From: DASYPQ01 sp041488095
GTDB taxonomy: Bacteria; Planctomycetota; UBA1135; GCA-002686595
DNA: 64,000 nucleotides
Assembly: GCA_041488095.1 (NCBI GenBank)
Contig: JBGPOP010000002.1
Span: 62,001 to 126,000, forward strand
Direction: 5' to 3'
Below the pieces are notes generated by a model. The model searched no databases, had not been told where the DNA came from, and saw only the letters and a list, made by a program, of their open reading frames with translations. Of this stretch, positions 59,446 through 64,000 are shown piece after piece. The position numbers and the translations under genes were made by a program. Numbering within the stretch: the stretch's first letter is position 1; each line of letters opens with the position of its first letter.

Positions 59446-61526
59446 GGTTTCCTTCCGGGCCCGACCGGGGCGGCCCAACGGTTCTCGTCGCGGATGCGCG
59501 GGTCGAGCTTGCCTTCGAGCGCTGCCTGGCAGCGTTCCAGGAGCCCGTCGATCTCCCTGCGCGGGTCGGGCCCGGTCTGGCGGGCCTTTTCGAGCCACTC
59601 GCGCGCGCGCTTCGGATCGCCGAGGAGCGTGAGGTGCAGCGTCCCGAGGTCCAGACACGCGTCGCCGACCAGGGTCTCTTCGTCCTCGAGGAGCTTGCGC
59701 CGCGCCTCGCGCTCGGCCGCGGGCAGGCCGGGCTCCTCGGCACGCGCGGCCAGGAGTCGGACCTGCGCCTCGCCGAGGTCGACCGCCCGCTCTAGGAAGC
59801 ATCGCGCCGGCTCGGGATCGCGCTGGAGGTAGCGCAGCAGGACGGTGCCCGCCTGCGCTGCGATCCGCTCGTCCTGCGGCGCGAGCCGGGCCGCGTCACC
59901 CAGAGCGCGAAAAGCCTTCTCCATCAGCTCGCGCGCGCGATCGAACAGACGATCCGCCTGGCCGGCCTGGCCCTTTCCCGCGAGCGCCTCGGCTTTCAAC
60001 TCGACCGCCACGGCGGTGTCGCGGTTGTACCGGCCGGCTCCAGCGGCAAAGCGCGCCTCGTCGGGCTGAGCCTCGTGAAGGAGGTCGCAGATCCGGGCCG
60101 CGGACTCGAGGTTGTCGATCGACTCGGGGTTGTCCGTGTCGCCGCGCACGCCGTACGCCTCGGCCACCTGGTAGAGCCCATCGGTGCCGCGCAGCTTCGC
60201 GCCGCGGACCGCCTGCGTCAGGCCGCCCTTCGCGGCGTATTCCATGGAGAGGAACGCCTTGTGAGCTGCGTCGAGGTCACCCTTCGCGAGCAGCCAGAAC
60301 CCCGCGGCGCCACGGCACTGGGCCTCGAAGGCGCGGCACTCGCCCTCCAGGCCTTCGTCGAGCACGCGGCAGTGCGCGAACCCGCGCTCAGCCGCCGCGA
60401 GGGCCGTGCGCGGATCGACGAGAGCGCGGGAATCCTCGATCGCCGCGTCGAAGCGCGCCCGCGCCAGGTGCCAGGCGGCGCGAGCCACGTCGGGATGCCG
60501 CCGACACAAGGGCTCGAAGGCGGCCACCGCAGCCCGGGGCCCACCCAGCTCCCGCGCGGCGAGCGAGAGTCGCTCGAGGAGCTCGGGGTCGTCGGGCGAC
60601 AAACGCAGGCCGCGCAGCGCGAGGTCGCGAGCCTCCGTCGGGGAGCCCTGCGTCTGGGAAAGCTGCGCGAGGCGCTCCCAGGGCCAGGCGTCCTCGGGTG
60701 CGCGGCCGAGGAGCCCCTCGAGCGCGTCGCGGGACTCTCTCGCGTGTTGATCGATCACCTCGGCCGCCGTTCCGGCGCTCCTCGAGCCGAGATAGGAGTC
60801 GAGGCTCGCTTCCGCCAGCCTCCTCCGCAGCGGCATCTCGGAGCTCACCGCTCCAGCCTCCACCGGGAGCGCGGCGATCCCGCGCCGCGCGAACTCGAGG
60901 GCTTCCTCCAGACGTCCGAGAGCGCGCGCGGCGCGGCTCGCGCCGAGCCAGGCGCGTGCGCAATTCCCGGGGCCGTTGATCCCGCTGTCGCCCCCGTGGT
61001 TGCCAACCGGATCGCGGGAAGCCGCCTCGAAGAAGTTCGACAGCGCGGATTCGTGGAGCGGCGGCAACCGGTCCAGGTCGGCGACCACGAGGGCGGCCTC
61101 GGCACGCAGGCACAGGATCGACGCGCTGTGGGGCGCCATCTCCAGCGCGCGGTCGAGCGCGGCCAGCGCCCCGCGTGGATCGCCGGCCGCCGTCAGCTCG
61201 CGTGCGCGGTCGATGTGCACGCCGGCGAGGAGCTCGCCGAGGAGGTCCCGCGCGCGGTCGAAATCGCCCTTTTCGATCGCCTCGCGCGCCGCCGCACGCA
61301 CACCCGAGGACGGGTCCCGGAGGACGCGCTCGCGCTCCAGCTCGGCTGCGATCGCTTCGCGCGAGATTTCGCCCTCGATCCCAGGAAACATCTGCCGCAG
61401 GAAGCGCTCGGCCGCGGCGCGCTCCTCCTCCGGCCGCAGGGGGCGCGGCCCGGGATCCCTGGCTGCGGCGCAGGAAAGCCCAGGCGCCGTGCACAAGAGG
61501 AGGGCCAGAACGCCGGTCGATTTCAT
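59442..61526 (-). CDS. TPR lipoprotein
   Basis: A 694-residue protein with a lipoprotein signal (MKSTGVLALLLCTAPGLSC, Cys about 19) and many TPR-like repeats (AREAIEKGDFDRARDLLGEL, GDPRGALAALDRALEMAPHS, GDPKRAREWLEKARQTG). It is translationally coupled to the following TPR gene and probably forms an envelope-facing scaffold with it. The function is unknown. ATG 61526 is the start; the promoter should lie in 61527-61742, where no good motif is seen. Confidence 0.66.
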   Translation of the reverse strand: MKSTGVLALLLCTAPGLSCAAARDPGPRPLRPEEERAAAERFLRQMFPGIEGEISREAIAAELERERVLRDPSSGVRAAAREAIEKGDFDRARDLLGELLAGVHIDRARELTAAGDPRGALAALDRALEMAPHSASILCLRAEAALVVADLDRLPPLHESALSNFFEAASRDPVGNHGGDSGINGPGNCARAWLGASRAARALGRLEEALEFARRGIAALPVEAGAVSSEMPLRRRLAEASLDSYLGSRSAGTAAEVIDQHARESRDALEGLLGRAPEDAWPWERLAQLSQTQGSPTEARDLALRGLRLSPDDPELLERLSLAARELGGPRAAVAAFEPLCRRHPDVARAAWHLARARFDAAIEDSRALVDPRTALAAAERGFAHCRVLDEGLEGECRAFEAQCRGAAGFWLLAKGDLDAAHKAFLSMEYAAKGGLTQAVRGAKLRGTDGLYQVAEAYGVRGDTDNPESIDNLESAARICDLLHEAQPDEARFAAGAGRYNRDTAVAVELKAEALAGKGQAGQADRLFDRARELMEKAFRALGDAARLAPQDERIAAQAGTVLLRYLQRDPEPARCFLERAVDLGEAQVRLLAARAEEPGLPAAEREARRKLLEDEETLVGDACLDLGTLHLTLLGDPKRAREWLEKARQTGPDPRREIDGLLERCQAALEGKLDPRIRDENRWAAPVGPGRKP

Positions 61527-61742
61527 GCTCGGAGGTGCTGTGCCGGTTGCGCGGGAGCCGTGGGCGGTCGGGCATTCTAGCCCGCGCAGGACGGCGGTCT
61601 ACGCGCCGAACGGGTCCCTCGCACGAGCGCCGCCCGAACCTGGAGAATTTCCGCCGCTCCCCTGTTCCCTGCGCGCGTCCGCGCGGGAAGATGTCGGGTC
61701 CCGCGGGCGTCCCAGGCGTCCCTCGGCCTCCTGCCGCATCCC

Positions 61743-64000
61743 GTGTCCGCCGCCACCTCCTCCCGCCGGATCCCCGCCAACGCGGCGCTCATCCCGGTTC
61801 TCCTCGCCCTGGGGCTCCTCGCTAGGGGGTGCGACAACCCGGCCTGTGTGTTCGGACCGGGCAATTGCCATGGAACGGGCGGGGGTGTGGGCGAGAACGC
61901 CGCCACGCTGCCCCTCGATGGCGAGTGGATCGCGACTCTTGCGCCCACGCTCCTGAAGGCGTTCCCGGCCCCGACCGCGCCGGTCGATGTCAACACGCCG
62001 ATCGTGCTCCTGTTCAGCGAGTCGATGTCCCCGATCAACGTCGGCACGACCCCGCCCTCCGGCCTGGGGACGGCCTTCGAGCTGCAGCCGACGACGGGCG
62101 GAGTCGTCCCGCTGCCCGTCGCGGCCCTGATCGGCGACGGACGGATGCTGGTGCTGCTCCCGCCGGTCGCGCTGCAGGCCAACACGACCTACAACATCGT
62201 CCTGCGCTCGACCGCGAGCCTGGCCGATCGCACCGGCCAAGGCTTCGTCGAACCGGTGCGTGGCCTGATCGGCAGCTTCACGACCGCTGCGACCCCCTCG
62301 GCCGCTCCCAAGGTTCTCGCGAGCTGGCCGCAGACCGCCGCGACGAACCAGAGCGACACCGGGGAGATCGTGGTCGCGTTCGAGCGGGCTCTCAATCCGA
62401 CCACCGTGGATTCGTCCTCCTTCGACGTCACGGTCGATGGCAATCCACCGACCTTCGACCCGTCGCCGCGTCCGCTGACGCTCGGCGGCATCGCCACGGA
62501 CGCGCGCGTGTTCCGCTGGCGCAGCGTGGACGCGCAGGGCCTGCCGGCGCCTCTCGGCGAGGGCAAGCATGTCGAGGTCGCGCTCTCCAGCACCGGCCAC
62601 ACGATCGAGGACGCCGGAGGCGCGGCGCTCGCGCCGACGACCATCGCTTTCGATACGGCGCCCTTCTCCGCGCCGCTCTCGGTCGCGATCACCTCGGATC
62701 CCACGGACGCGATCGGGATCGACGAGATCTCGGGGCCGGCGGACCTGGCCGTCCAGGCGCAGCTCTCGGGCGCGCAGTCGGGGGACTCTCTCGTGCTGAC
62801 GATGTTCGGGACGCTGCTGGACGTTGCGCAGCATCCGCGCCTCGTCGCTCTGCACCGCGAGGTCGTGCTCACCCCTCCCTTCGGAACGTTCACCCTGACC
62901 GCGGCGGAGATCGATCTCCTGAAGAACGCGAGCCCGGTCCAAGGCCGCTTCGAGGACGGCACGGTGACGTTCGCCTTCCAGCTCCGCCGCGGGAGCGCCG
63001 TCAGCCCGGTGCGGCTGCTCGACGTCGATCCCGTGAAGAGCGGCGTGCAGAATCCCATCCTCGACACGGTTGCGCCGGTGCTGTTCGGCCTCTCCACGTC
63101 GGGCAACGTCGTCACGAGCCTGCGCTCCGACCTGCGCGACGTCGTCCTCGTCGGGCGCGCCAGCGAGCCGCTGCGCCAGGCAGCGGTCGCCACCACGCTG
63201 GGCGACAATTCGACCACGCCGGGGGTGGCTCCGCCGGTCGTCGGCGCGGACGCGAGCGGGCTCTTCGTCGCCGCGCCCGTGCGGGCGGGGGTCCTGGCCG
63301 AGGCCGACGACCCGCTCGACTACACGCTGGTGATCTACGACCGTGCGCTCAACTCGATCACGGTGAGATCCGACGCGCTCGACCCCTCCGACGGCTTCCG
63401 ACAGCTGGGGGCGAGCGGGCCGGGCAACGCCCTGCCGGGTGGAAGCGTGTCGGTCGAGGTGTACGACGCGACCTCCTTCGCGCCGGTCGTCGGAGCCAAC
63501 GTCTACGTCCACGAGAACGTGGCCGGCGTCGTGACGGCGGTGACGACAGTGGCCATGACCACGGATGCGGCGGGCCGGGTGCTCGTGCCCGCCTCGGCCG
63601 CGGGCGAGACGATCGTGACGGTCGAGAAGCCGGGCTACGACCTGTTCACCTTCGACGGCGTGCCGACCGACCGCCTCGGAATCCCGCTCTCTCCCACGGG
63701 GCTCGCGCTCGCCAGCGCGACCGGGACCCTCGGACCGGCCGACTCGGCCACCACGACGCAGCTCAACTTCTACACGCGCAGCGTGGCCGACTCGCGGCAT
63801 CCCGAGATCGGCGATACGCTGTTCCCGGTCGCCCTGTGCTCCTTCGATCCCGCGCAGTCGCGTTTCGAGTGCCCTTTCGGGCCGCTCCCGATCCGGCCGT
63901 CGCGGATCGGTGCGCAGAGCGCGGTCACGGTGCTCGTGCCGTCGAGCCCGTTCCTCTACTCGGCGCTGACGTTCCTCAAGACCGCCGAGTTGTCGCTGCC
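61743..64000 (+). CDS. Ig-like (Big_5-type) lipoprotein, 3' end outside window
   Basis: The frame is open from GTG 61743 to the end of the window (at least 752 codons) on the strand opposite to the TPR genes. The signal ends in a lipobox (LGLLARGC). Residues about 65-170 form a bacterial Ig-like domain 5 pattern (APVDVNTPIVLLFSESMSPI then NTTYNIVLRSTASLADRTGQ). A second Ig-like domain follows at about 180-320 (NQSDTGEIVVAFERALNPTT). Later parts (about 575-690) contain a carboxypeptidase-regulatory-like beta fold (VVGANVYVHENVAGVV). It is probably a surface-exposed protein. There is no clear ribosome-binding site; the start is chosen from the signal peptide. Confidence 0.75.
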   Translation, partial: MSAATSSRRIPANAALIPVLLALGLLARGCDNPACVFGPGNCHGTGGGVGENAATLPLDGEWIATLAPTLLKAFPAPTAPVDVNTPIVLLFSESMSPINVGTTPPSGLGTAFELQPTTGGVVPLPVAALIGDGRMLVLLPPVALQANTTYNIVLRSTASLADRTGQGFVEPVRGLIGSFTTAATPSAAPKVLASWPQTAATNQSDTGEIVVAFERALNPTTVDSSSFDVTVDGNPPTFDPSPRPLTLGGIATDARVFRWRSVDAQGLPAPLGEGKHVEVALSSTGHTIEDAGGAALAPTTIAFDTAPFSAPLSVAITSDPTDAIGIDEISGPADLAVQAQLSGAQSGDSLVLTMFGTLLDVAQHPRLVALHREVVLTPPFGTFTLTAAEIDLLKNASPVQGRFEDGTVTFAFQLRRGSAVSPVRLLDVDPVKSGVQNPILDTVAPVLFGLSTSGNVVTSLRSDLRDVVLVGRASEPLRQAAVATTLGDNSTTPGVAPPVVGADASGLFVAAPVRAGVLAEADDPLDYTLVIYDRALNSITVRSDALDPSDGFRQLGASGPGNALPGGSVSVEVYDATSFAPVVGANVYVHENVAGVVTAVTTVAMTTDAAGRVLVPASAAGETIVTVEKPGYDLFTFDGVPTDRLGIPLSPTGLALASATGTLGPADSATTTQLNFYTRSVADSRHPEIGDTLFPVALCSFDPAQSRFECPFGPLPIRPSRIGAQSAVTVLVPSSPFLYSALTFLKTAELSL

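Noticed and set aside
1..64000. tRNA, rRNA, CRISPR arrays, phage attachment sites
   Set aside because: Scanning both strands by eye showed no cloverleaf, rRNA segment or regularly spaced repeat array. A tRNA search program would be needed to exclude a missed tRNA.

Overview
This 64 kb window is a very GC-rich (about 70%), densely coding bacterial chromosome segment. The cell envelope is Gram-negative in type: there is an apolipoprotein N-acyltransferase, many secreted or lipobox proteins, SurA/PpiD/PPIC-type folding factors and a MreB-MreC-MreD-PBP2-RodA elongation set. A secreted protein at 26032 carries a Cys-rich CFGDGS...CPCNNNG module that I associate, from memory, with Planctomycetota. 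Together with the TPR-rich GT-C glycosyltransferases and the DUF711/microcompartment content, this suggests a Planctomycetota-like organism. That placement is an inference. No tRNA, rRNA, CRISPR array or insertion sequence was seen.

Layout. 1-5.4 kb: the 3' part of a giant LamG-like protein followed by two pseudopilin-like genes with overlapping stops and starts; a 102-bp palindromic element sits in frame inside the second pseudopilin's leader. 5.4-13 kb: secreted TPR protein, PPIC lipoprotein, TMTC-like glycosyltransferase, scpB and a SurA/PpiD-like chaperone. 13-20.3 kb (minus strand): ribH-nusB-ftsY, an O-antigen-ligase/TPR protein, a small membrane protein, and an OmpR regulator with its histidine kinase. 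20.4-24.7 kb (plus): moeA-lnt, a coiled-coil membrane protein and a small membrane protein, closed by a strong terminator. 24.8-33.6 kb: mreB, the Cys-rich secreted protein, then mreC-like/mreD-like/PBP2/rodA, all coupled by overlapping codons; PBP2 has a very large insertion. 33.6-34.9 kb: a PH-like protein and a three-repeat Cys protein. 34.9-38.9 kb (minus): kamA, two ATP-grasp ligases and a GNAT, probably one operon. 39.1-45.6 kb: APC permease, a second TMTC-like protein, a metal-dependent hydrolase and a ClC channel with CBS domains.

45.7-53.2 kb is the most unusual region, a bacterial microcompartment (BMC) locus. It encodes two BMC-H hexamer proteins, two tandem-BMC (BMC-T) proteins, two BMC-P pentamer proteins and a CoA-acylating aldehyde dehydrogenase with a Cys-rich C-terminal tail. 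They are followed by a protein that joins a EutQ-N-like segment to an ACT domain. After a separately transcribed RRM protein comes a full-length DUF711/UPF0210 (PFL-like) protein, the usual partner of that ACT family. No PduL, acetate kinase, aldolase, glycyl-radical or B12 enzyme is present here, so the signature reaction of this compartment is unknown; DUF711 plus ACT is the candidate.

53.2-64 kb: a membrane glycosyltransferase, an HD-GYP protein with a degenerate receiver, an unassigned protein with an NHFDTDG motif, two overlapping TPR envelope proteins and the 5' part of a large Ig-like lipoprotein that runs off the window. A TAGACT/TATCCT -10-like hexamer recurs upstream of many starts, several times only 14-17 nt from the start codon, which hints at leaderless or near-leaderless transcripts.
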